This document shows, one piece after another, positions 10,117-19,889 of a stretch of DNA of 64,000 nucleotides (position 1 is the first letter of the stretch; each line of letters begins with the position of its first letter). Position numbers and translations under genes: made by a program. Below the pieces are notes generated by a model, which worked only from the letters and a program-made list of their open reading frames with translations, did no database searches and had not been told where the DNA came from. The stretch comes from Epiperipatus broadwayi (lineage: Eukaryota; Onychophora; Udeonychophora; Euonychophora; Peripatidae): positions 8,307,845 through 8,371,844 of the forward strand of contig JAQFVV010000027.1 in assembly GCA_028023455.1 (NCBI GenBank), given 5' to 3'.

Positions 10117-10127
10117 AATAATAAAAG
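10117..10127 (+). repeat. Target-site duplication, right, of the RTE LINE
   Basis: AATAATAAAAG, exact copy of 6638-6648. Confidence 0.85.
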
Positions 10128-10387
10128 GTGGCATAAATCATCGCTCACAATTCATAAACGTATAATTAGTAATAAATGCTTTACTGTATTTCAATCACAT
10201 TTTTTATTTTATCGTCAGTAATACAGATATTCCCGAGACTTTCATTATCCATCAAGCAAACACTTATATAAGGGACAATATCAAAAGACTACTTACATTG
10301 GTTATGGGCAAACTAGGTGAGAAAAAAAACAGAGTTGTTTAAAAAATATTTGATTTTCTAAAACAATATACGGTTCATCGCTTATGT

Positions 10388-10704
10388 CAGGGGTCCCCTA
10401 CCTTATGCCCGCGGGCACCATGGCACCCGCAGACCATTTTATGTGTGCCCGCTGCTATCTGAACATGATAAAAAATTATTTATCTGATACAAATAAATTT
10501 AATTTTTAAAATTTCTTATAAATTATTGTATTATATTGTAATCAAATGTTAAAATTTTATTTTTGAAATAAATATTTTTTTGTACATTATGTGTATTATT
10601 AACAATATCCAACTATAAATTTACATTGAAAAAATAAATGGTGCCCGCCACCTGGCCAGTATTATAGAATGTGCTCTTAAGTGCAAAAAGGTTGGGGACC
10701 GCTG
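10388..10704 (+). mobile_element. hAT-type MITE with 8-bp TSD
   Basis: 317-bp non-autonomous DNA transposon. It starts CAGGGGTCCCCTACCTT and ends AAAGGTTGGGGACCGCTG, imperfect terminal inverted repeats of hAT type. GCTTATGT at 10380-10387 and 10705-10712 is an exact 8-bp duplication, the length made by hAT transposases. Just inside both ends are G+C-rich blocks (GCCCGCGGGCACC and GGTGCCCGCC) that also pair. The middle is A+T-rich and non-coding. Confidence 0.88.
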
Positions 10705-10929
10705 GCTTATGTCATATATCACTTGAGCACCATAAGTTATAGACTGAGCTGCGGCAAAGATATTATATTTTGTTAAGTAATCTATTATTTTACAATCATG
10801 CTGATCACACTCATATTTACATTTTTGTGAATTTACTGATATGACAATTTATATTATAAAAACAATGTTTTAAAATCATGGACTTCATAGTGGAATGGTT
10901 TTATTATCAGGGGCATTATGTTGAGCAGT

Positions 10930-10979
10930 AATCTTTTTGCATGATTTTGTAATCACATAGATTACAAATCAAAAAGATT
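10930..10979. repeat. Short imperfect hairpin
   Basis: AATCTTTTTG...GTAATC and GATTAC...CAAAAAGATT are complementary around an ACATA loop. Function unknown. Confidence 0.45.
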
Positions 10980-11244
10980 TTTCTATACGAGTTTTATTAA
11001 TTTTAAAATAATATAAATTACAATAGTAAGTAAAATGTCTTTTGCAATGATACCTCTACCACAATTGCAAATCATGCTGGGTTTTTACAAATAATCTTAA
11101 ATCTCTGCACAATTGTATTTTTAAGATCTGCCATAATATAAAAAATACACATTAAAGATTGCTTACCAAACAACGTCGTGATTTTAAAACATATTAGTAA
11201 TAAGCACTTGAATGTATACATATATTAGTAGTGTAATAAGTATG

Positions 11245-11400
11245 AAGACTTCCTATCGCAATGGCTAAAGCATTCATTTGCCATGACCAGAATTCTGAAT
11301 TCGAATTTTGAATGAAGCTTGGAATTTTTCTTGTTATAAATAGGATTTCAGATTGTAGCCAACCAATTACTGGTCAGCAAATGAATATTTGGCTATTCTT
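11245..11400 (+). mobile_element. tRNA-derived SINE-like sequence
   Basis: GCAATGGCTAAAGCATT followed 20-30 bases later by TGAATTCGAATTTTGAA resembles a tRNA A box and B box with tRNA-like spacing. An A+T-rich body follows. No clean duplication of the target was found. Confidence 0.4.
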
Positions 11401-11838
11401 ATCTAGAGAATAAAATAAGAAACATTTTAAACTTTGCAATGCATTACTTGTTTCATTTTTTATTTATAAATATATAAATAAACATATCTACTAAACAAAA
11501 CAGTAAAGAGATTCTTTATTTCTTCACGCAATTAATTTTATACCTATAATCAATAAACTAATTGCTCTTTTTTCCTGAATTTAATTTTTTTCTAATTTAT
11601 TTCATCTTCCCTGTTTTACCCTCCTTCTCAATTTATATTTATGTGTTTAATATAACTAATTGTTCCGTTCATCATCAACAATATCCAGGAACTCAATAGT
11701 CATTGATGTCTAATGCTTCCATAACTATACTACATGGATCGGTTCAATGCAGAATCCATGAAGTCGTAAAAATATCTATATAATTTAATATTTATTTCTA
11801 AACGTATGTACAAGTTAATATAGTTTTGAGCAACTAAC

Positions 11839-11927
11839 CATGCGTTATGCTGAAAGACATTTTCAGAATTAGTTAAGAACCGATTTCCAAAAGCCGGTCT
11901 CTTTAAGCAATCACTTTCTTCTGCCAT
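11839..11927 (-). CDS. METTL2: First coding exon of a METTL2-type tRNA N3-methylcytidine methyltransferase
   Basis: Minus-strand ATG at 11927 opens 29 codons plus two bases. The residues RPAFGNRFLTNSENVFQHNA match the conserved N-terminal signature of METTL2 proteins (FGxRFLxDPxxVFxHNAWDNVEW). The exon ends ...GCATG directly before GTTAGT at 11838-11833, a good donor site, splitting the tryptophan codon of HNAW as TG/G. METTL2 methylates C32 in the anticodon loop of certain tRNAs in the cytosol; this exon lies before the methyltransferase domain. A TCTCGCGAGA promoter palindrome is 25 bases upstream. I could not find the next exon (expected to begin DNVEW) between 1 and 11.8 kb, so the first intron is probably long or leaves the window. 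Identification rests on about 20 residues. Confidence 0.7.
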
Positions 11928-11945
11928 AACTTTTTCTCATTTTTG

Positions 11946-11967
11946 ATCAAATCTCGCGAGATTTGAT
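11946..11967. promoter_or_regulatory. TCTCGCGAGA promoter palindrome
   Basis: TCTCGCGAGA at 11952-11961 is extended by ATCAAA and TTTGAT to a perfect 22-base palindrome. TCTCGCGAGA is an established core-promoter motif of housekeeping, often bidirectional, animal promoters. It lies 25 bases upstream of the METTL2-type ATG on the minus strand. A CCAAT sequence is at 11984-11988. Confidence 0.65.
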
Positions 11968-12230
11968 TCAAGCAGCGCTTAATCCAATCGGCGACTTTTG
12001 GAGAAATTAAATTTTTTATGGTAATGTGAATTTTTAGTTGTCGTTTTTTTAGTTTTAAATTTTAAAATGTTTAATTAATAAAAAAAGTTATACAAAACAT
12101 GATATTTTTGTTGTTGTTGTTGTTTTTTATATTTTATAAAATGTTTGGTTGAATACTATTAATTTTTGGCAGGACCGAATGTGTTTGCAGAGAGGAGGAA
12201 AAGTTCGCCGCATTTTTTTTTTACATCAAT

Positions 12231-12236
12231 TTTATT
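12231..12236 (-). terminator. Polyadenylation signal of the upstream gene
   Basis: Minus strand reads AATAAA about 200 bases after the stop codon of the putative last exon at 12434-12598, and about 300 bases before the METTL2-type ATG. The tail-to-head spacing suits two closely packed genes on the same strand. Confidence 0.4.
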
Positions 12237-12433
12237 CTTCGAGTAATTTAAACTGAACAATAAGTTATTATACATAAAACTGGATTTTTTTTTAAATATA
12301 TATACAATGTCAAATAATAATAAAAAAATAAGTCATGGATAAAGATATTTAAATACATATATTCATAAGTTACCGCTATCATGCTGAACCTAAAAGTAAT
12401 CAAATTTTCTTTTCAATATATAGAAATTAAAAT

Positions 12434-12598
12434 TTATTCACGCATAACACTAAACCATAGATATCTTCGCCCACAGGCAAGATCCCACGTATTTTGCAAA
12501 TCACTTTTTTCAATCTGATTTCCTTTTCTCATTTTATTAAAATAATTGTTTCTTTCTTTGTCCATTTCTTTATCTCTCAATAATCCTAATTTTCTTAT
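12434..12598 (-). CDS. Putative terminal coding exon of an unrecognised gene
   Basis: On the minus strand a pyrimidine-rich TTTTTATATTTGAG acceptor precedes 54 sense codons and a TAA at 12434-12436. The peptide is strongly charged at first (LLRDKEMDKERNNYF), then runs to a C-terminus containing TWDLACGRRYLWFSVMRE. Two tryptophans, a cysteine and G+C-rich codons in an A+T-rich region argue for real protein coding. I do not recognise the family. A further possible exon lies at about 12775-12853 (acceptor TTTTTGCAG, then KGENNHKLLRLNFNKAEY), but its donor is unconvincing. The exon is 500 bases upstream of the METTL2-type start, same strand. Confidence 0.45.
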   Translation of the reverse strand: MRKLGLLRDKEMDKERNNYFNKMRKGNQIEKSDLQNTWDLACGRRYLWFSVMRE

Positions 12599-13094
12599 CT
12601 CAAATATAAAAATGAAAGAAATAATTTAATTAGACCTAAATAAAAATGGCAAATTTTTGGAAGTAGAGTAACTTTGATAAAAGAGAAAATATAATATTGT
12701 TATTAAAAGTCATTGGAAAATATATCAAGTACAGATAATTGCTGTTATGAATAATTGTCAAATAGATATCAAATTCTGTGTCAATCACATGAATGATATT
12801 CTGCCTTATTAAAATTTAAACGAAGAAGTTTGTGATTGTTTTCTCCCTTCTGCAAAAATCATCGTTATCTGTGAGCTTTTGATTTTATAATGTCTTTCGA
12901 GGCCTATAGTGATGAATTTTAGAGCTAAAAGTCTGATCAAAGTTTATTTTGTCATTTCCAAAGCAACAAACTATTCAATTAAATGCATTCATTTTACATT
13001 AATACAAAGATGTCTTGTACGATTTGGTGCAGTGATTGCAGAATCTGAAACTCGAGGCCCATGGATTGTTGTGCAACTCTGACGTTTCCACCAC

Positions 13095-13305
13095 TCAACT
13101 TTTTTATCACATGATCACTATTTTTTATGCTTGCTCGTAACTGTTATTAAAACAGACAAAACTCTCCATACAGTAGTGCCACTCAGTGCAAGTCAGAGTA
13201 ATCAATGAATGCCAGAAGGCTTGTGCATAAAATCCCTATCTAGTGCCTACTCATCCAATATCCAGGCTTGTACTGAGTGGCACTACTGTATGGAGAGTTT
13301 TATGA
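13095..13305 (+). mobile_element. Hammerhead inverted-repeat element, copy C (ribozyme deleted)
   Basis: Starts with a mutated CCACTCAAC and ATCACATGATCAC end, reads the minus-type arm (TAAAACAGACAAAACTCTCC, GCCAGAAGGCTTGTGC, CTACTCATCCAATATCC) and jumps at about 13263 to the plus-type ACTGAGTGGCACTACTG, ending GGAGAGTTTT. The ribozyme section between the arms has been lost. Flanking duplication not clear. Confidence 0.65.
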
Positions 13306-13687
13306 CCTAAGCTTACTGTGTATTGATTAAATTGTGTAAATAATAAATAAAGTTACATGTGCGTGTGTGTACACAACTGGTCAATATAAAAGACATTAAT
13401 AATCACTCTAGAAATAGTGAAAAATGCTATAAGTGAAGTTAAATAAATTACCAAAACCTGGATATGCTAATTTGCAAAGATATAATAACAAAACTGTTTT
13501 GTGCAAATTAGATATCAAAATAATGGGACTATCTAGCAGAACATTAAGAACATAGCGAGAGAGCAGTTATGTGCTAAGTGTAAGACAAGCAGTCAGATGC
13601 TTGTGAAACCAGCTGTCCATGAGCGTGAAATATGATGAAGAATTATTATAATTTTCTTCTGTTTCTTATGTATTGATTTCTATTTTT

Positions 13688-13925
13688 ACATATACCATTT
13701 ACAACTTTCTTATATTCTTCAACAATATTATTTTTTATCAAAACTTTATTCTTATAGTTTCGACTATCCTGCAGTTATCATCAGAGCTTCATTTTTACAA
13801 TTTTGACTGTCCTGCAGTTGTCATCAGAGCTGATGATAACTACAGGTCAGTCAAAACTGTAAGAATAAAGTTTTGATAAAAAATAGTATTGTTGAAGTGT
13901 TTAAGAAAGTTGTAAATGGTATGAT
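13688..13925. mobile_element. Long inverted-repeat element with a hammerhead-like centre (second family)
   Basis: Left arm 13688-13789 and right arm 13829-13925 are about 90% complementary over 95 bases, from ACCATTTACAACTTTCTTA to the CTGCAGTTATCATCAG block near the centre. Read outward from the centre on either strand, CTGATGA is followed by ACTG, CAGGA, (C/T)AGTC and GAAAC (minus strand, left arm; AAAAC in the right arm). This matches a hammerhead core with a 4-bp stem II. The arms then continue with a common A+T-rich stretch. Likely a Penelope-type or retrozyme-type inverted dimer. Confidence 0.5.
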
Positions 13926-13949
13926 ATTGAAGAATTATTGTGGTGAAAA

Positions 13950-15040
13950 GTTAATAAGAAGGATTATCAAAGTATAATAAAGTACGATATAAGAAGTGCA
14001 ATGTTATAGTCAATACTATAAAGACGTATGCGTGCTTAATTAAGACTGAGTAAATTATTAGAATTCAACTAGCAAGTCGCTAGTTGAAAGACTAAAAAAC
14101 TATTAATATTATATATTTTGAGAAATAAATTCATTGTTAAGTTTAAAATTTCCTTTGTATATTATTTTTAAAATAAATATAAAGGGCACAGCTACCCCAA
14201 GTCAACTTTTGTCCTATTCGCAACAAAGCTATTTGATTATTATTCTAATCACAAAGATGAAAATAATTAGCTCAGTTATTAAAGGTGGTCTGGCATTTTA
14301 TTGTTCATGGTTTATAAAAGAAAGATAGACATAAGTGAAATCACAACAGCATATTTTGGGATAAATACGTCAGCCTTTTTTTTTTTTTTTTTGAGAACGT
14401 TTTTGGAATGGTGGATACTATATCTTTTGTACAATGCAATTTCTTTTATGAGAATATGTTAAGACTATGCTTAATGTTATTATACAGGATATTTTCAATC
14501 AGATATTGTCTGCACTACCAAAACGTTATTTCTCACTGAATGGGAAATAGCTTTAATTGATATTCAGATGAATTTGTTTATTAGAATCCTAAATTTATGT
14601 AATACCAACTCTAAAAAAAATCTGAAGTGAAATAAGTGTGAGTACCAGAATCAACAAAATAAGGCCACCTTGAATTTCAGAGTTTGCCATTACAGCAAAC
14701 AAAGCTGGCATACGAATATGAAGCATAAAATGGCTTAAAATCTTCATTATGAGAATGGAATATATATCTCTAAAATCTTAATAGTGAAGATATGGAAATT
14801 AAATTCATTTATGAATAGTTTCCTATTGGAAATTTTCTTAGTAACCAAATAAAAATAATAATTAAATGTTTTCATATGAATGTTCAAACATAAGAAACAA
14901 CAGCTCAGCAATGTTTTATAGATATGTTGCTCTAAAATTTGTCATTACTACTGCACATGAATGCAAAGCAAAGATTTTATTTTTGAATAGAATGTAATAA
15001 ATTAGTTAAATGTGTTAGATATCCGCAACTGAAAAGATTC
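13950..15040. other. A+T-rich spacer, no gene seen
   Basis: Contains a T run at about 14378-14395 and scattered short open frames without recognisable motifs. Nothing else is supported. Confidence 0.5.
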
Positions 15041-15047
15041 TTTTCTT

Positions 15048-15156
15048 TTTAGACACATCCGAGCGCACTTTTGGTATGGTACACCAGAATTATAGCCCTC
15101 ACTCGTAACTATGATTCTGGTTTACCACATTAAAAGCATGCTCAGCTGTGTCTAAA
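15048..15156. mobile_element. Small MITE-like palindrome
   Basis: 109-bp imperfect palindrome: TTTAGACACATCCGAGCGCA pairs with the end CATGCTCAGCTGTGTCTAAA, and ACCAGAATTATAG with CTATGATTCTGGT, around CCCTCACTCGTAA. The ends TTTAGACAC/GTGTCTAAA suggest a DNA transposon remnant. No convincing target duplication. Confidence 0.55.
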
Positions 15157-15499
15157 GAGTAAATAATAAAGCCTTGCAGATGTTCAAAACATTTTCCTAA
15201 CTTATTACAAATACAAACAAAATGGAATACTAATAGAATGTGTAAATTGTGAACAATGTCGATGGAATAACATACTTAATGACCATCCACTTTTTCTTAA
15301 TAGCTTTAAGAAACTTGTTGGTTCCTTCAAAACAAAAACTTAAGTCAAATATTGAAATCAACCTTTAATTTTTCCATTACAAAGCACACAAGAGTCAATC
15401 ATTTGTTTTTAAAATCAAAAATACATCACATGACCAACAAACGATCCTAACTTTAGTTTCCATGTATTCATTAGCAAATTCTTCTACTCACTTATGCTA

Positions 15500-16080
15500 T
15501 CTAGTATAAGTTTTAGTAATCAGTAGAAGCCAGATGGTAGTGCTTATCAAATTCTTATCCCATGTCGTCCTATTCAAATATTCCCAGACTAGTTTTTAAC
15601 TTATGGCTTTCATCAGAGAGGAGCTTTTTGGATTTTTTTTAATCAGTGCATTTGGACATTTTGGGTCTAATGCATCTTTTCTATATGGAATGGCAAAAGA
15701 ATAGGGAGAATAAAAGAATTTTCTTGGGAATAACAATATATATAAACTATGTTGATGTGGTGGTTTGTCAGTCAGGTGATGTATTATTGATTTTGTATCA
15801 TTTTTGCCCCAAGAATAAAAATGACAGAGGTTATAAAAAAATTGAGATTACTATAATATATAGAAACTGAACTGGTTTCAGATCTATATAACTATGCAAA
15901 CAAGTAGGCTTGGATTGAAAAAAATAAAAAGTTTTTCTATTTGGACTAGTAGCTCGATAGTAAACAAAAAGTAAAAAATGACTGTTGGAGGAAACCTGCA
16001 TTAGATCTAAACAGTGTAAGTGCAATATTAAAAAAAAAAAAAAAAAGCTCCTTACTGATAAAAGTAAGTTAAAAATTAAT
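15500..16080 (+). mobile_element. Divergent copy of the hammerhead inverted-repeat family
   Basis: The left part reads minus-type family sequence (CCCAGACTAGTTTTTAACTT, CATCAGAGAGGAGC); the right part reads plus-type body and the AAGCTCCTTACTGATAAAAG block near 16045. The minus-strand ribozyme keeps CTGATGA and the GTC site, but GAAA has become AAAA; the plus-strand one reads CTGATAA. The layout is the same as younger copies, but it is clearly older. Confidence 0.6.
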
Positions 16081-16084
16081 TTGG

Positions 16085-17430
16085 GTTATTTCATAACACT
16101 GTGTAATAAATACTGTACTACCATTTAATATCAATTAATTATTTAAGCTTACACAAAATGACAGAAGAATAGGGAGAATTAAAAACAATCTTTTCTTTTT
16201 TTGATGAGATTGCTAATTTCCCCTAAAAAAATTTGAGATAAATTATGATCCCTGACATCATTCTGCCATACAGCCCTCTTTAATTATACAATTAGTTAAT
16301 CATCTGATAGATAATAAAATAATTTTTTTTTTTTGGAAAACACAAATTCCAATTATAACATTAAAACTATAAAATTTAAGAATGCTTTGTACTATAAAAT
16401 GCTAACTTATCACTAGTTATTAGTGTTCTAATATATATATAAATTTATAAATCCACTAAATTTACTTTGAGTTAATCAAAATTTTAAACTAATTTAATAC
16501 AAGTCTCTTTTGTATATGTGTGTCTTATTTTTTCACATATTCCTATATAATTCTGTTATAGCTTTAGACACTAGATCTAGTGTCTGAAACTACCCTAGCG
16601 CCCTCTCTGAGGAGTGCCAAAGCATGAAACCATGGTCAGAGGTTTGGAGGGGGGGGGAGTTTCCTGACAGAGCTAATTTTGTTATATCTCACCTTACCTT
16701 CAACTAATGGATCAGTCCAGTTTCCATCATATTTTGATCAAATTGAGCATTCATCATCACAAACTAATATATGAATGGATAATACACAGCTGATGGCAGT
16801 AAATTTTGTTTTCATTATGAAAAAGGATTTGGCTATAAATAGTCAGTCCACTTGGAGATAAGTGGGGGTGCAACAACAATTTTGAATGGCAATATGCACA
16901 TTGGTTAAAGTGGTGAGCCAAGTTCACAATAGTCTTGGAAGCTGCCAGAACCTAGATCAGGCATGAGGCAAACTGTCATGATACAGCAGGAACTGTGAAG
17001 CAAATCAAGAGGAGTATCTGAAGTCCCTTACAATAATATTTGTATGGCAACTAAATGCTATACCAAGCCAATGGTAGCAGGTGAAGGTACAACAATTATA
17101 TAGTAAATACGCATTTGTATATTTGTTTCACTAATAAATATTAATCATATTTTTATGAGTCTTTGTGTTTATCATTTCTCAAGAGTTTATAACAGATGAA
17201 ATTGTTGCTATGTGATGTTTAGTGCTCAAGAGTTTAAAGAACTTTGAGTGCCAGAAATGGACAAATCATGGACCTTAAATTTTAGACTCTTCTACTCTAT
17301 CCCTGCATCAAGCAACAGAGGATAATATGTAATAATTCATTTTTATATTTTTATTTTATAGCAATAGTCAACTTTATAAGGATTAATGGTATAGCATTCC
17401 ACCTCTCTAAAACTTTTTATAGCTGTAAAT
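16085..17430. other. Spacer; short palindrome only
   Basis: No gene supported. Contains a perfect 20-base palindrome AGACACTAGATCTAGTGTCT at 16566-16585 and a G9 run near 16650. Confidence 0.5.
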
Positions 17431-17433
17431 AAA

Positions 17434-17951
17434 AACTTTATTACTTTTACAATGCTTCATATAATTATAACCCACTATTGATGTTTTTGATTGCCCCAGC
17501 AATCTTCTTCAGAACTATAACAAACACAATACAAATACATAAATACAAATATACATAAACATGCAATTTTACAAATTTGTATATATATATATTCTAACAA
17601 TCAATATTCATATACCTATATATCTTTATATACCTTTCTATATATAATTATTATCTCTATGTATAATACATTTTAACCCTTTTTATATTTATCAATCAAT
17701 ATTTTCTATAAATTATATATTATTATATATAAAGAGGTAGTAATTATATAGAGTGAGATATATAAAAATATATGAATATTGATTATAAGATAGAATATAT
17801 ATATATAAATGTACATTTATATGTTCATGTATATTTGTATTCATGTATTTGTATTGTGTTTGTTATAGTTCTGAAGAAGATTGCTGGGGCAATTGAAAAC
17901 ATCAATAGTGGGTTATAATTATATGAAGCATTGTAAAAGTAATAAAGAAAG
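17434..17951. mobile_element. Long inverted-repeat element with a hammerhead-like motif (third family)
   Basis: Arms of about 130 bases (17434-17565 and 17820-17951) are nearly perfect complements: ACTTTATTACTTTTACAATG opposite CATTGTAAAAGTAATAAAGA. Outward on the plus strand, 17872-17900 reads CTGAAGA, ATTGC, TGGG, GCAAT, T, GAAAACATC: a hammerhead core with A at the variable position, a 5-bp stem II, a very short stem III and an ATC site. The centre is an A+T-rich TATA-type stretch. Probably a Penelope-type terminal repeat pair. Confidence 0.5.
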
Positions 17952-18059
17952 TAAATGATGCTAATATTATATGGATTTGGCAACGCAATAAGGAAGATAA
18001 AGTAAATAAAAACCAAAGACAGTAAAAATAATTATTAAATTATTTAAGTCATTTAAATA

Positions 18060-18430
18060 TTTTATATACTAGTTTGATAGATAATGCTTTAAAGATGTAA
18101 ACTGAAAGTTACATAATGTTTGATGGATTTGCAAAAATTTGAAAATAAAAATTAGAACTTGACAATTATAAATATTGGAGATAAATTATTTACTTAGTTA
18201 AAAACATAATGGGAGAAATTAATTATAGAATTAATTTTGGAAAAAAATACCTTTGCTTTAAAAATAATAATAAAAATAATGAAATAAAAAGTAGGATATT
18301 TGAATAAATATGTTCTACCAATACTTAATCATAAATCTGTGATAGGGATACTTATGATGAAAGTTATATAGAGATTGTACACAGCACACAAAAAGAATAT
18401 TAAGATAAAAAAGGAAGCTCAAACGAGAAA
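18060..18430 (+). mobile_element. RTE-like LINE remnant, 3' region
   Basis: Decayed copy of the family at 53.9-56.6 kb: a KVMFDGF-like block (about 18095-18127), a block matching DNYKYW (about 18160-18180) and GEINYRINFG (about 18210-18240) survive in fragments. No open frame remains. Confidence 0.5.
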
Positions 18431-18449
18431 TACTCTAAAACTAAGATTA

Positions 18450-19281
18450 AAGATTTGAACTCAGGATTTTCCATATTCATCCTCCATTCGATTTCAAGCA
18501 ACCAATACACATGTGAAAATGTCTATGATCCCTAGCATACATATTTTATCACAAACTAACTCTCATCAGATCATAATATTCCACACTTATATACAATCAG
18601 GGCTCTGTTTATATTGGGATACCAATTCTTCAAACATTAATAGACAGGCTTTAATTTTTTCACCCTTTCCAACTATCCAGCCATCCATTTCATTGAAAAA
18701 CTAACTAGATATGTAATTCATCCTGTAATATGAGGGTCAAGATTGATTTGATGTCTACATGAGTATGAGTACAATATTAAATCCAATAAGGGTTTTGAGG
18801 GTTTCATTGTTGATTTTCCAGTAAAATGGATGGTTGAATAGTTGGAAGGGTGAGAAGCTTGAAGTCCACCCATTAATGTTTGAAGAAATGCTATCTTAAT
18901 ATAAACCAAGCGCTGGTTGTATATATATGTGGGAGATTATGATCTGGCCCAACTGTCAAGTGCTGGTTCACATAAAATATGTATTAAACAAGGCAAAACT
19001 CTCTCCATACAGTAGTGCCATCCTGTACCAACCAAAGTAATCAATAGATGCCAGAAGGCTTGTGCATAAAATCCCTATCTAATGGCACAGGGTGGCGCTA
19101 CTGTATGGAGAGAATTTTGCCTTGTTTAATAACAATTACGTGCTAGTATAAGAGATAGTGATCATGTGATAAAATATGTATATTGGTGATCATGTATCTT
19201 TTTAACATGTGTGGTCATGGGTATTAGCTGCTTGAAATGGTGTGGAGGATGAATAAACTGAAAAATCCTGAGTTCAAACCC
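18450..19281. mobile_element. Long palindromic element with tRNA-like ends
   Basis: The left end AGATTTGAACTCAGGATTTT and the right end AAAATCCTGAGTTCAAACC are inverted copies of a tRNA B-box-like block. Further pairing includes CATCCTCCA with TGGAGGATG and ACACATGTGAAAA with TTTTTAACATGTGTG. Middle parts pair only in patches. It is interrupted by hammerhead element D (18985-19168). A second copy is at 32387-32742. Confidence 0.6.
18985..19168 (+). mobile_element. Hammerhead-family element, copy D (arms only)
   Basis: 184-bp copy flanked by an exact 13-bp repeat, ATAAAATATGTAT at 18972-18984 and 19169-19181. The left arm TAAACAAGGCAAAACTCTC joins directly at about 19080 to the right arm GGTGGCGCTACTGTATGG and ends GTGATCATGTG. 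The ribozyme is absent. It sits inside the palindrome 18450-19281. Confidence 0.85.
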
Positions 19282-19387
19282 TCTAATTACATATATAGAA
19301 AATATTCAGTATAAGCAAATTATCTATATATCATACATAATATGTAAGAAAAGAGATTCTATGAGAGTGTGTAAATAATTATCAACT

Positions 19388-19574
19388 ATTACGGTAATAA
19401 GTTTTTGGCATAAAATAATATTTATTATTTTGCTAAGCCACATTTTTGATACAGAGTATCTTTGTAAAAGCATGACTATAGTAACCATGCTTTGACAAAG
19501 ATATGCCATGTCAAAAGCATGGCTTAGCAAAGTAATAAATATTGTTTTATGCCAAAAACTTATTACTGGTAATA
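19388..19574. mobile_element. MITE-like palindrome
   Basis: Nearly complete 187-bp palindrome: ATTACGGTAATAAGTTTTTG at the left and CAAAAACTTATTACTGGTAAT at the right, with GCTAAGCCA/TGGCTTAGC inside and arms of about 85 bases. No coding. Probably a small DNA-transposon derivative. Confidence 0.6.
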
Positions 19575-19813
19575 GCTATTAATAATCTATATACTCTAGA
19601 ATATATATATATGAATATTATAGGATAAATGTACATTTATATTATCTATTGCTTAAGAGAATAATGAAATCAAATATAAAGATACAAAAAATAGACAAAA
19701 GTATTAAAAAGAACACATTAAATATTGTCACAATACAAAAATGTTGAAGTTATAGATTATATTGAAAATTTTTGTAAACCATATGTAATTATATAAATAT
19801 TTCTTAAAACCTT

Positions 19814-19889
19814 ACAGAATTTTCAGTACAAAGTATCCTTTTCAAAGCCATACAGAATTTTCAGTACAAAGTATCCTTTTCAAAGCCAA
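19814..19889. repeat. Tandem duplication, 2 x 38 bp
   Basis: ACAGAATTTTCAGTACAAAG starts at 19814 and again at 19852; the 38-base units are identical. Confidence 0.85.

Noticed and set aside
16598-16620. CTCF-like site (AGCGCCCTCTCTG)
   Set aside because: Only a partial match to the core motif; similar short strings occur by chance and at repeat edges here.
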